From an uncultured Bacilli bacterium (GTDB lineage Bacteria > Bacillota_I > Bacilli_A > RF39 > UBA660), in contig CAKOSH010000006.1 of NCBI GenBank assembly GCA_934102215.1, positions 44,191 through 108,190 on the forward strand: a stretch of DNA of 64,000 nucleotides, written 5' to 3'. Position 1 is the stretch's first letter. Each line of letters opens with the position of its first letter. The translations under genes were made by a program, and so were the position numbers. Shown here piece after piece: positions 51,517 through 59,921 of the stretch. The notes under the pieces are model-generated. The model saw only the letters and a list, made by a program, of their open reading frames with translations, was not told the DNA's origin and did not search any database.

Positions 51517-51557
51517 TATTATTATTAGCGAAAACTTTTTAAAACACTTCTTTTTTT
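51517..51557 (-). promoter_or_regulatory. Shared element copy 1, before the C39 exporter
   Basis: On plus, ATTATTATTAGCGAAAA then AAACACTTCTTTTTT a few bases later. About 36 of 42 positions match the copy at 52216-52256. On the minus strand it ends in TAATAATAAT 15-20 nt before the start codon, so it could be a promoter with an activator or sigma-specific site. No TTGACA-like -35 is seen. Confidence 0.6.
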
Positions 51558-51567
51558 GAAAAGTTTT

Positions 51568-52164
51568 TTAGTTTTCTTTTATATTTTTATCAAACTCAAT
51601 AAATAATTGATTATTACATTTCTCTAATATTTCTTTTCTTTGTTCTGTACTTCCAAAAATCAAATATAAATAATTATATATTTCTTCTTTATCTTTTATA
51701 TTACTAAAATCATTTAATATTTTTACTATATTAAATTCTGTAATTCTAAAATTATTTAAATAATGTTCTTTATCATTTGACATGAAGAAAAATTCATTTT
51801 TATACTTTTCATTGATGTTTGAAGTGTTTACAAATATTTCTTCATAATTCATTTCATATTGTTCTTTTATTGATAAGTTTAATTCATTTAAATAATGACA
51901 TTCTGCATATCTTATTTGATGTATATCTCCTTCTTGCATTAAGAGAATATTAACAAATGTTTTAGGTGTTGTATTATTAACTATAATTGCTATTTCTCTT
52001 TCATCTTGTGATATTAATTCAATTTTAGGCTTTAAAATAGTTATATCAGTTACATCAACATTTAATATTTTTCCTATCATTTCTTTTAATAGTTTTTGTC
52101 CATTTTCAGTGTTTTTTAAGTAATCAAATGTTATATTGCATTGATTCAATAATTTTTTATGCAT
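51568..52164 (-). CDS. Rpn/PD-(D/E)XK-like protein upstream of the peptide exporter
   Basis: A 198-residue soluble protein. FDYLKNTENGQKLLKEMIGKIL, ITILKPKIE, then FVNILLMQEGD and IRYAECHYLNEL resemble the order of the Rpn/YhgA-type nuclease-like family (start helix, E, then x-E-x-Q). The catalytic D-E-x-K residues are not all evident. It is the first gene of the bacteriocin-like cluster under its own copy of the shared element. It could be regulatory, immunity-related or unrelated. Confidence 0.45.
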   Translation of the reverse strand: MHKKLLNQCNITFDYLKNTENGQKLLKEMIGKILNVDVTDITILKPKIELISQDEREIAIIVNNTTPKTFVNILLMQEGDIHQIRYAECHYLNELNLSIKEQYEMNYEEIFVNTSNINEKYKNEFFFMSNDKEHYLNNFRITEFNIVKILNDFSNIKDKEEIYNYLYLIFGSTEQRKEILEKCNNQLFIEFDKNIKEN

Positions 52165-52215
52165 TATTTTTTCCTTTCTTAGAGAGTTATTATTGAGATC
52201 TCACTTCCCCTCTAA

Positions 52216-52256
52216 TATTATTATTAGCGAAAAGTTTATGAAACACTTCTTTTTTA
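52216..52256 (-). promoter_or_regulatory. Shared element copy 2, before the Rpn-like gene
   Basis: Same element as 51517-51557: identical in ATTATTATTAGCGAAAA and AAACACTTCTTTTTT. It lies about 50-90 nt upstream of the Rpn-like start codon. The two copies suggest one regulator for both genes. Confidence 0.6.
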
Positions 52257-52275
52257 TGAATTTTCGTGCAAAATA

Positions 52276-52305
52276 AAAAGATTAGCATTGCTTACTAATC
52301 TTACT
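52276..52305 (-). terminator. Terminator of the prpC-prkC-rsgA-rpe operon
   Basis: On the minus strand AAGATTAG and CTAATCTT arms around TAAGCAATG are followed by TTTATTTT, about 33 nt after the rpe stop. Confidence 0.85.
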
Positions 52306-52337
52306 TATTACTTTCGTTTTGACATACTTAATTTATT

Positions 52338-52973
52338 TTATAAATTTTTTAATATATCTATATTATTCTTTATATCTTTGTGTATGTAGGAAGCAGATAC
52401 TAGAATGTCTACTCCTGAATCTTTACATAGTTTACCAGTTTCATCATTAATACCACCATCTACAGATATTAGTGTTTTTAAGTCATTTTCTGTTATATAT
52501 TCTTTTAATTCTTTTATTTTACTTGGCGTTGTTTCTATAAATGATTGACCGCTTTTGCCTGGGTATACGCTCATTACAAGTACTAAATCTATTCTATCTA
52601 AATAAGGAAATATATTTTTGATATCAGTATCTGGATTAATTGCGATTCCAACTTTTAGACCATAATCTTTTATTTCATTAATCATTTTGTCAATATTCTC
52701 TACTGCTTCATAATGAAATGTTATGTTATTTGTATTAAGCATTGCATAATCTTCTATGTATTTAGTTGGATTATTAACCATTAAATGTACGTCAAGTGGA
52801 AGGCTTGAATACTTTGTTATTTTTGTTATTTCACCTATTGTCCATGTTTTATTTTCTACAAATTTTCCATCCATTATATCGACATGTATAGCATCAGCAT
52901 TTGTTTTATTTAATTCTTTTACTATATCTTGTGGTTTTATTGTACTTGATAATATTGATACATTTACTTTCAT
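52338..52973 (-). CDS. rpe: Ribulose-phosphate 3-epimerase
   Basis: A 211-residue TIM barrel that interconverts ribulose 5-phosphate and xylulose 5-phosphate. Metal and catalytic motifs: VHVDIMDGKFVEN-like (AIHVDIMDGKFV), LDVHLMV, ITFHYEA, VLVMSVYPGKSGQSF and SVDGGIND. It overlaps rsgA by 4 nt. Last gene of a conserved prpC-prkC-rsgA-rpe order. Confidence 0.96.
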   Translation of the reverse strand: MKVNVSILSSTIKPQDIVKELNKTNADAIHVDIMDGKFVENKTWTIGEITKITKYSSLPLDVHLMVNNPTKYIEDYAMLNTNNITFHYEAVENIDKMINEIKDYGLKVGIAINPDTDIKNIFPYLDRIDLVLVMSVYPGKSGQSFIETTPSKIKELKEYITENDLKTLISVDGGINDETGKLCKDSGVDILVSASYIHKDIKNNIDILKNL

Positions 52974-53800
52974 TCTTTTGTTTCCTCCATAAATTTTAAA
53001 TAATTTTGATAACGCCAGTCTGGTATTTTTCCTTTATTTACTTCATCAATTATAGAACATCCTTCTTCTTTTATATGAAGGCAACTTCTATATTTACAAG
53101 GTTTATTAAAATCATCATAATACTTCTTTATTTCTTTTTTTGGAATATTTAATTCAAGTGAACTAAATCCTGGGGTATCTGCGATTAATCCATCATTTAC
53201 TTCTAAAAGTTCGACTAATCTAGTGGTATGTTTTCCTCTTCCAAGAGATGTTGATACTTCGCCTGTTTTAAGTGATAGTGATGCATCAATCTTATTTAGA
53301 AGTGTACTTTTGCCAGCACCTGTTTGTCCACAAAGGGCGACTACAGAGCTTGCGAATTCTTTTTTTATTTTTGATACACTTGTGTTAACGTATATTTTTA
53401 TTTTTAGTTTTCTATAATAATTTATATACTTTTTAATTTCATTTTTTTCTTTCATTGTTATCATATCTGTTTTTGTGATAACTATTATTGGCTCTATTTC
53501 ATTTTTATATGCGATAAGTAAGAATTTATCGATTAGATAAGAAGAAAAAGCTGGAATTGATGTACTCATTACTATTAAGAGTTTATCTATATTAGCAATG
53601 AGTGGTCTTTCCAGGTAGTTTTTTCTTGGTTCTACTTTTTCTATTGTTTTTGTATTAACATCAACTATAACATTATCACCAACTACTGGAACTACTTTCA
53701 TATTTCTTAATTTTCCTCTAGTTCGTGTATCAATTATAGTGTTATTTTCTAATAATACTCTATGTATAAATTTATTAATACAAATTATTTTACCTTTCAT
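52970..53800 (-). CDS. rsgA: Small-subunit-dependent ribosome GTPase RsgA
   Basis: A 276-residue circularly permuted GTPase for late 30S assembly. OB-fold N-terminus, ITKTD (G4) first, then GQTGAGKSTLLNKI (G1), DTPGFSS (G3) and a C-terminal zinc site CKYRSCLHIKEEGC. Gene order after the kinase is conserved in Firmicutes. It follows the kinase stop by 1 nt. Confidence 0.96.
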   Translation of the reverse strand: MKGKIICINKFIHRVLLENNTIIDTRTRGKLRNMKVVPVVGDNVIVDVNTKTIEKVEPRKNYLERPLIANIDKLLIVMSTSIPAFSSYLIDKFLLIAYKNEIEPIIVITKTDMITMKEKNEIKKYINYYRKLKIKIYVNTSVSKIKKEFASSVVALCGQTGAGKSTLLNKIDASLSLKTGEVSTSLGRGKHTTRLVELLEVNDGLIADTPGFSSLELNIPKKEIKKYYDDFNKPCKYRSCLHIKEEGCSIIDEVNKGKIPDWRYQNYLKFMEETKE

Positions 53801-53801
53801 A

Positions 53802-55577
53802 TTACTCCCCTGTATTGTCTCCTTCAGTTGGTTCTGTTGTAGGCTCTGTAGTTGGTTCTTCTACTTCTGGTGCTCTTGCGACTGTTATTACAAGACTTGC
53901 TCCTGGTGTTACTAGTGAAGATGCGGCTCTACTTTGCTTTAATATTGTACCTTCTGTGACTGAAGTTGTTTCTTGATACTTTATTTCAAGTTTTAATTCA
54001 TGCTTACTTGCGAATTCTTCTATTTTAGCAACAGTGTAGCCCTTTGTAAAGTCTGGATATTTATATTCTACTTTTGGAATATATATTTTAATTGGACTAC
54101 CAAGTTTGCTTTTTTCACCTTCAGCTGGTTCTGTTTTAAGAACTGTATCTTCTTTAGGATTTTTAGATTCATCAACTGCTTCTTGTACTATTTCAACATT
54201 GCATTGACATAGTGCTTCAATTTTACCTTGAGCAATTAGATAATTTTCACCTATAAAGTTTTCCATTACATATGATGATTCACCACTTGAAATGTATAAA
54301 ATTACTTCTTTTGGCAATTTGTTGTTACTTCCAATTTCAGGACTTGTTTTAACAACATCTCCTTCTTTTACAACATCACTTGCAATATATTTATAATCTT
54401 TTGCAATATCAAATCCTGCGTCGTTTAACATTTTTGTGGCAACCTGAATTGTTTTATTTGCAACATCTGGTATTACTGCTTCTTTATTATCATCATGAAG
54501 AAGTATTGTAAGGCCAACTGTTAATAGAAGAACTAATCCTACAAATATACTTAATATTATTATTAATGCCTTATTTTGCTTTTTATCTTCTATTTTCTCT
54601 TCATCTATGTCATCTTTGATTTTTTCTACTTTTTTAGTTTTTGTTGCATCTTTGATTGCTTCTACTTCTTTATCAAGTGCTTTTGTTTCCTCTAAGTCGT
54701 TTTCTGGATATGGATAAACATATCTTTTTTCATCAGCCCTACTAGCGTCAAGTGCAGTTTTTAAATCGTCGTGCATTTCTCTTGCATCTTTATATCTATT
54801 TTTAGGGTTCTTAGCTGTTGCCTTTATTATTACATTTTCAATAGATTGTGGAATTGATGAGTCAAATTTTCTTACGCTTGGAAGTGGTTCTCTTAAATGT
54901 TTAAGGGCTATTTCTACGGCATTATCTCCTTTGTATGGAAGGAGTCCTGTTAATAACTCATACATCATTATTCCCATTGAGTAAATATCACTTCTAATTG
55001 TAGAGCCTTTTCCATTTGCTTGTTCTGGAGGTATGTAGTGAACTGTTCCCATAACTGAATTTGTTTGTGTAAGTTGAGTAGAATTTAATGCGATTGCTAC
55101 TCCAAAATCAGTTATTTTAATCATTCCATTTGATAACATCATTATATTTTGAGGCTTTATATCTCTATGGATTATGTATGCATCGTGTGCATGTGCCATA
55201 CCATCTGTAACTTGTAGCATAATATCAACCACTTCTGTTACTGATAAATGTCCTCTTTGTTTTAACACTTGTTTTAATGTTTTACCATCAACATATTCCA
55301 TTACTATATAATATTGGCCATCATCTTCACCAACATCATATATTTCAACTATATTAGGATGTGAAAGACTTGTTGCTGATAATGCTTCTCTTTGAAATCT
55401 TCTTACAAATTTTTCATCATTGGCTAAGTCTCCACGAAGTACTTTAACTGCAACGTTTCTATCTAAATAAGTATCGTGTGCTAAATAAACATTAGCCATT
55501 CCACCTTCACCAAGTGTTTTAATTATTTGATATCTGTCATTTATCTTAGTACCTTTTACTATCACACTATTCACCAC
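53802..55577 (-). CDS. prkC: Ser/Thr protein kinase with PASTA repeats (PrkC/StkP)
   Basis: A 591-residue membrane kinase. Kinase domain about 10-275: VAVKVLRGD lysine, IIHRDIKPQN loop, ITDFGVA and a GTVHYIPPEQA activation segment. One membrane helix (about 340-360) precedes three PASTA repeats (about 368-570) that sense peptidoglycan fragments or lipid II. The tail is a low-complexity EPTTEPTTEPTEG. It overlaps the phosphatase gene by 11 nt; a GTG start is used. Confidence 0.95.
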   Translation of the reverse strand: MVNSVIVKGTKINDRYQIIKTLGEGGMANVYLAHDTYLDRNVAVKVLRGDLANDEKFVRRFQREALSATSLSHPNIVEIYDVGEDDGQYYIVMEYVDGKTLKQVLKQRGHLSVTEVVDIMLQVTDGMAHAHDAYIIHRDIKPQNIMMLSNGMIKITDFGVAIALNSTQLTQTNSVMGTVHYIPPEQANGKGSTIRSDIYSMGIMMYELLTGLLPYKGDNAVEIALKHLREPLPSVRKFDSSIPQSIENVIIKATAKNPKNRYKDAREMHDDLKTALDASRADEKRYVYPYPENDLEETKALDKEVEAIKDATKTKKVEKIKDDIDEEKIEDKKQNKALIIILSIFVGLVLLLTVGLTILLHDDNKEAVIPDVANKTIQVATKMLNDAGFDIAKDYKYIASDVVKEGDVVKTSPEIGSNNKLPKEVILYISSGESSYVMENFIGENYLIAQGKIEALCQCNVEIVQEAVDESKNPKEDTVLKTEPAEGEKSKLGSPIKIYIPKVEYKYPDFTKGYTVAKIEEFASKHELKLEIKYQETTSVTEGTILKQSRAASSLVTPGASLVITVARAPEVEEPTTEPTTEPTEGDNTGE

Positions 55578-56304
55578 TCATTCTCATATAAGCTATTGTA
55601 ATATTATCATTGCCCCCACGAGTATTTGCTTTCATTATTAATTTATCCACTTTTTCTTTTATTTCAAGTTCATTATCATTTAGAACTTTTTCTATTTGTT
55701 CAACTGTTAACATGTTAGTAAGTCCATCACTACATAGGAATATTCCATCAACAGTTCTTTCAACATCAAATATGTCCATATCTATTATTTCAGCAGCACC
55801 AAGTGCTTTCATAAGAACATTCTTTTGAGGATGATTTTTTGCTTCTTCTTCAGTAAGTTCTCCATTTTCAAGTAATATATTTACAAGTGTATGATCTTTT
55901 GTTACTTTGTAAAGTTTTCCTTTTTTCTCTACAAAGCCACTTGAATCACCAACGTTACCAAATAATAAGAAATCATCTGTTAGGATTGAACACACACATG
56001 TTGTCCCTAGACCATTTGCGTCAATATGTTCTTCTGCATATTTAAGTATCTTTACATTTATTTCATCTATTATTTCTTTTAACCATATAACTGCATCTTC
56101 TTTAGTTCCTATACTAGATAGTTCACTAAAGCGTTTTCCAAGTTCTGTTACTACAAGAGAACTAGCTATTTCACCAGCCTTATGTCCTCCCATACCATCA
56201 GCAACTACAAGTAAGTATTCGCCTTTAAGATTTTTTACGATTGTAACTGAATCTTCATTATGACTTCTTACTTTTCCTGGATCTGTTTGATAACAAGTTT
56301 TCAT
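55567..56304 (-). CDS. prpC: PP2C-family protein phosphatase (PrpC/Stp)
   Basis: A 245-residue phosphatase that reverses PrkC phosphorylation. Metal-binding motifs RSHNEDS, VADGMGGHKAGE, LCSDGLTNML and GGNDNITIA are all present. It is first in the prpC-prkC-rsgA-rpe group. A hairpin (AGGTAGTA/TACTACCT, 56336-56357) lies in its leader. Confidence 0.96.
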   Translation of the reverse strand: MKTCYQTDPGKVRSHNEDSVTIVKNLKGEYLLVVADGMGGHKAGEIASSLVVTELGKRFSELSSIGTKEDAVIWLKEIIDEINVKILKYAEEHIDANGLGTTCVCSILTDDFLLFGNVGDSSGFVEKKGKLYKVTKDHTLVNILLENGELTEEEAKNHPQKNVLMKALGAAEIIDMDIFDVERTVDGIFLCSDGLTNMLTVEQIEKVLNDNELEIKEKVDKLIMKANTRGGNDNITIAYMRMSGE

Positions 56305-56335
56305 TTTTCACCTTCTTTTTGTATTAATCACTAAG

Positions 56336-56357
56336 AGGTAGTATCTAATTACTACCT
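56336..56357. promoter_or_regulatory. Leader hairpin before prpC
   Basis: AGGTAGTA-TCTAAT-TACTACCT is a perfect 8 bp stem about 30 nt upstream of prpC. A T-rich run follows on the plus strand only, so it is a structured leader for prpC rather than a terminator on the coding strand, or it terminates plus-strand transcripts. Confidence 0.45.
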
Positions 56358-56478
56358 ATTCTTTTTCTTATTATTATATTTATTTTATTTGATTTAAGTA
56401 TATCATAAAAACTTTTAATTTTAAAGTCATTACTTTTATTCATTGTAAATTAGATGTTACATTAAAAGAAAATTATAT

Positions 56479-56670
56479 CTAATAAAATCTTAATGCTCGT
56501 GTCTTTGCTTTTTCTACACTTTTCATATATTCTTCTTGTGTTTGCCTACTGCTTCCTCTAAAACAGGTTTCTGTTCTGTCAGTTCTACCATTTCTAGCAA
56601 TCATATTTAACTTTATTTGATTTTTAATTTTATTTGGATCACTAGAAATTTTTTTAACTTCTTTAAACAT
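56479..56670 (-). CDS. Small basic protein with TETCFRG motif, copy B (63 residues)
   Basis: A 63-residue protein paralogous to its 64-residue neighbour. Shared core: MFKE(V/I)K, PN(K/Q)IKNQ, DRTETCFRG-S-RQT and a C-terminal helix. It has a single Cys in the same place, and no signal peptide or membrane segment. AAAGGAAAG precedes the ATG. I know no family for this motif. It follows copy A by 22 nt. Confidence 0.75.
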   Translation of the reverse strand: MFKEVKKISSDPNKIKNQIKLNMIARNGRTDRTETCFRGSSRQTQEEYMKSVEKAKTRALRFY

Positions 56671-56692
56671 TATAATCTTTCCTTTCTTAATT

Positions 56693-56887
56693 TTAATAAG
56701 GATATTTTCTTTGTAGTAATTTTATTCGTTCAATACTCTCTATATAATCATTTCTTGTTTGTCTACTTTTACCTCTAAAACAAGTTTCAGTTCTGTCAAC
56801 TTTAGCATCCTCTGCCATCTTTCTTAATGTCAATTGATTTTTAATTTGATTTGGTTTACCAGCAATGCCTTTTATTTCTTTAAACAT
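56693..56887 (-). CDS. Small basic protein with TETCFRG motif, copy A (64 residues)
   Basis: The upstream member of the tandem pair, 23 nt after the rlmN stop, with an AGGAGAAAG ribosome binding site. Reads MFKEIKGIAGKPNQIKNQ at the start and VDRTETCFRGKSRQT in the middle. About half the residues match copy B. It may be cotranscribed with rlmN. Confidence 0.75.
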   Translation of the reverse strand: MFKEIKGIAGKPNQIKNQLTLRKMAEDAKVDRTETCFRGKSRQTRNDYIESIERIKLLQRKYPY

Positions 56888-56910
56888 TATAATCTTTCTC
56901 CTTTTATATA

Positions 56911-57927
56911 TTAATTATTGCTCTCATGACTAGCCTTTAATTGTCCACATGCACCTTTAATACCTTTGCCCATCTCTCTTCTCATTTGAACATTTATTTT
57001 ATTTTTTACTAGTTCATCATAAAAAGCATTTATTCTTTCTTTAGAACTTCTTTTAAAATTACTACTAGTACTATTATATGGTATTAAGTTCACATAAACT
57101 AATTTTCCTTTTAAAAGACTAGCAAGTTCCTTGGCGTCCTCTATACTATCATTAATTCCTTCTAATAAAATATATTCCATTGTTACTTTTCTATTAGTTT
57201 TAGAAATATAATAATCAACTGCAGACATTAATTCATCCATTTTATACGCTTTGCTAATTGGCATTAAAGTTTCTCTAATTCTTTGATTTGGAGCATGTAA
57301 ACTTATTGCTAAATTTACTTGAGTATCTAAATCAGCAAATTCTTTTATTTTTGGTACTATTCCACAAGTACTTATTGTAATTCTTCTTGAACCTAGATCA
57401 ATTCCTTTAGGGCAATTTAATATCTTAATAGCCTTTACTAAATTCGTAAAATTATCAAATGGCTCTCCTATTCCCATTACAACTATGTTGTCTACTTTAA
57501 TATTTTCTAACTTTTCTATAGTTAAAACTTCTAATATTATTTCAGCTGTAGTTAAATTTCTAACTTTTTTTAACTTACCACTTTCACAAAAAGCACAGCC
57601 CATATTGCATCCAATTTGAGTACTTATACATATACTATTTCCATAATCATGTTTCATAAGTACTACTTCAATACTAGAATCTTTTACTTCAAGTAAATAT
57701 TTATTTGTGTCTTCACTCTTTAATTCATCTAAGACTTTTAAATATTTAATTTTAAAATTATTATTTAAAAATGTTTTTAGTTCCTTACTAATATTAGTTA
57801 TTTCATCAAAAGAAGAAACTCTTTTTTTATATATACCTTCAAATATTTGAGTAGCATTGTATTTTTTAAATCCATTATCTACTAAATAATTTTCAAGTTC
57901 ATCTAATGTAAAATCATATATACTCAT
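56911..57927 (-). CDS. rlmN: Dual-specificity RNA methyltransferase RlmN
   Basis: Radical-SAM enzyme that methylates C2 of A2503 in 23S rRNA and A37 of some tRNAs. The product of about 338 residues has the 4Fe-4S motif CNMGCAFC, the MGIGEPFDN region and a C-terminal RREMGKGIKGACGQL with the resolving Cys. The ATG at 57925-57927 follows GGGTG; a GTG 9 nt earlier is possible. Confidence 0.95.
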   Translation of the reverse strand: MSIYDFTLDELENYLVDNGFKKYNATQIFEGIYKKRVSSFDEITNISKELKTFLNNNFKIKYLKVLDELKSEDTNKYLLEVKDSSIEVVLMKHDYGNSICISTQIGCNMGCAFCESGKLKKVRNLTTAEIILEVLTIEKLENIKVDNIVVMGIGEPFDNFTNLVKAIKILNCPKGIDLGSRRITISTCGIVPKIKEFADLDTQVNLAISLHAPNQRIRETLMPISKAYKMDELMSAVDYYISKTNRKVTMEYILLEGINDSIEDAKELASLLKGKLVYVNLIPYNSTSSNFKRSSKERINAFYDELVKNKINVQMRREMGKGIKGACGQLKASHESNN

Positions 57928-57978
57928 ATTAAACACCCATTAAATTATATCATTAATATAAGTCACTTGTAAAACAAA

Positions 57979-58001
57979 AACTATACATGAAACGTATAGT
58001 T
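57979..58001 (-). terminator. Terminator of the lipoprotein gene
   Basis: On the minus strand AACTATAC-GTTTCAT-GTATAGTT followed by TTTGTTTT. Confidence 0.85.
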
Positions 58002-58479
58002 ATTTAAGATATCCAAGTTGTTTTGCAAAATTAATTACATTATCTTTATATTGTTCATCAACATCAGCATACATAAGTGTATTATCTATTTTACTTAACA
58101 TTTTATATTTACCGTTTGTTGTTAATTTATATTCAGCATAATTATTTGAATTAATTTCTTCTGCTTTATCTTTTGATTCTTTTTGTGATTCAAATCTTTT
58201 TTTATTTCTATCATACATCTTTTGTGCAACTTCCTTATCATCTAAAGTGTAATATTCAATTTGATATTTATTTTCAACTCTAGCAACCATTGCTTTTGTT
58301 ATACCTTTATTGTTGCTTAAACTTTCTGTTACATCTTTTGTTTCGTAATCTACACTTTCAGCTACAGTTTCAAATGAATCAGGTGTAATTGGCTTTCTAG
58401 TTTCTTCCTCTTTTTTACAAGCTGAAAATGTGAATAACATTAATATTCCTAGTATAGCTAATGATAATTTTTTATTCAT
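58000..58479 (-). CDS. Small lipoprotein, unknown function
   Basis: A 159-residue protein with a lipoprotein signal ending FTFSAC (Cys about 20). The mature part is helical/beta, with ESVDYETKDVTE, MVARVENKYQIEYYTL and ENKYQIEYY-like amphipathic strands, and resembles small Firmicute lipoproteins of unknown role. GTAGGAGA precedes the ATG. Confidence 0.65.
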   Translation of the reverse strand: MNKKLSLAILGILMLFTFSACKKEEETRKPITPDSFETVAESVDYETKDVTESLSNNKGITKAMVARVENKYQIEYYTLDDKEVAQKMYDRNKKRFESQKESKDKAEEINSNNYAEYKLTTNGKYKMLSKIDNTLMYADVDEQYKDNVINFAKQLGYLK

Positions 58480-58559
58480 ATCTATCTCCTACCTTACTTA
58501 ATAAATATATCATTTTTACTTTTATTTTTCAATATTTAAAATAACATTTATCAGAAAAT

Positions 58560-58584
58560 AAAAAGTACACTTAAGTACCTTTTA
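58560..58584 (-). terminator. Terminator of the serine hydrolase gene
   Basis: On the minus strand AAAGGTAC and GTACTTTT-type arms around TTAAGT are followed by TTATTTT. Confidence 0.6.
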
Positions 58585-59907
58585 TATTTTAAAGAAATCA
58601 ATTTCTTCATTCATTTTTTGTGAATTTATCATATAACTTGCAAATTCATCATATTTATTTTTCAAAATTCTCATTTTAAGTCCAAGTTCTGCTATTTTTT
58701 CATTATAATGTCTTAAGGCTGTTAAATAAAATACTGGTTTATTATTCTCTAATTGTTCTGTATTTTCTATTGGATAAATAGAATTTACTAATATGCTTTG
58801 GTGTATTTTATTGTATGGATCAAATAGTACTACAGAACCTGTCCATCCTTGGTGAGCAAAACTTCCTTTTGATGATAATCTAGGTACATATGTTTCTTTT
58901 ACAACTTTACTAGTTTTAACGTAAACGCCTAAATTTCCTTTTTCAGGGTGTTCTCCATTAGGAAAAGTTTTTTCGCCTAACTTTTTGACTATTTTTTTAT
59001 TTAAAACTTTTCCTTTTCCTTCTTCTGCATCAAATATATCTTTTGCTAAAAGTTTTAAGTCTTCTGCATTTGTAAATAATCCAGCATGACCACACATTCC
59101 ACCTAAGGCTCTAGCTTTTGGATCATGTACAATATTTGTGCCTAGACCATTTCCAGATACATTATCAGTTTTAGGGTTATAACAAGTATGTTCCATACCA
59201 AGTGGCTTTAAAAGATACATATATAATACATCTTCATATGATAATTCTTTATTAAGTACTTTTGACATTCTTTTTGCTATAGAATCAGCAATTATTATTG
59301 CTCCAAAGTCATTATATGTATTTTCTTTTCTTGTGTTATCAGTTAAATGTATTGTTTTTAATATTCTTTCCGCTTCTTCTTTAGATGAAGTTTTTGCTAT
59401 ATCTCCATCTGTCCAATATTTACCATGTAATCTCATTAAATCATTTAAAGTAAAATCTTCTAATCCCTGGATATCTGGATTAATATCAGATACTTTTTCA
59501 TCTAGTGAGAGATATCCTAAATCATCTAATTTTAATAAAAGTATTAATGTAAATAATTTTGTTATTGACGCTATATCAAATATAGTGTTTTCATCTAGTT
59601 GGCTATGATTATCTCTTCCTTTTTCGCCCATTATTATTTTACAAGCATAATCGCCCATATTTATAAATGAAGGTACATATATACAACTGGAAACTCCTGT
59701 TATTACATTTATTCCATATTCATTTTTTATCGTTAGAAATTTTATTGTTTCATTAATATATTCTTGTTCTAATCTTCTAAATTCTTGTTCAAAAGTTTCA
59801 ATCTCTTGTGTATAACTAGTATTTATTTCATATTGTAATAATTTTTCATTTGCTGTTCTTTCTTGTAATTTTAAATATTTTAAATTTCCTGTTATTACTT
59901 TTTCCAC
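58582..59907 (-). CDS. Beta-lactamase/PBP-like serine hydrolase
   Basis: A 441-residue protein with the class C beta-lactamase/PBP4*-like core: DIASITKLFTL (S-x-x-K), TYNDFGAII (Y-x-N) and a late FAHQGWTGS (H-x-G, compare KTG). No signal peptide or anchor is visible, which is unusual for this fold. An N-terminal coiled coil (about 15-55) precedes the domain; the C-terminus is helical. GAGGT precedes a GTG start. Possible peptide or ester hydrolysis, substrate unknown. Confidence 0.82.
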   Translation of the reverse strand: MEKVITGNLKYLKLQERTANEKLLQYEINTSYTQEIETFEQEFRRLEQEYINETIKFLTIKNEYGINVITGVSSCIYVPSFINMGDYACKIIMGEKGRDNHSQLDENTIFDIASITKLFTLILLLKLDDLGYLSLDEKVSDINPDIQGLEDFTLNDLMRLHGKYWTDGDIAKTSSKEEAERILKTIHLTDNTRKENTYNDFGAIIIADSIAKRMSKVLNKELSYEDVLYMYLLKPLGMEHTCYNPKTDNVSGNGLGTNIVHDPKARALGGMCGHAGLFTNAEDLKLLAKDIFDAEEGKGKVLNKKIVKKLGEKTFPNGEHPEKGNLGVYVKTSKVVKETYVPRLSSKGSFAHQGWTGSVVLFDPYNKIHQSILVNSIYPIENTEQLENNKPVFYLTALRHYNEKIAELGLKMRILKNKYDEFASYMINSQKMNEEIDFFKI

Positions 59908-59921
59908 TTTTACCTCTTTTA

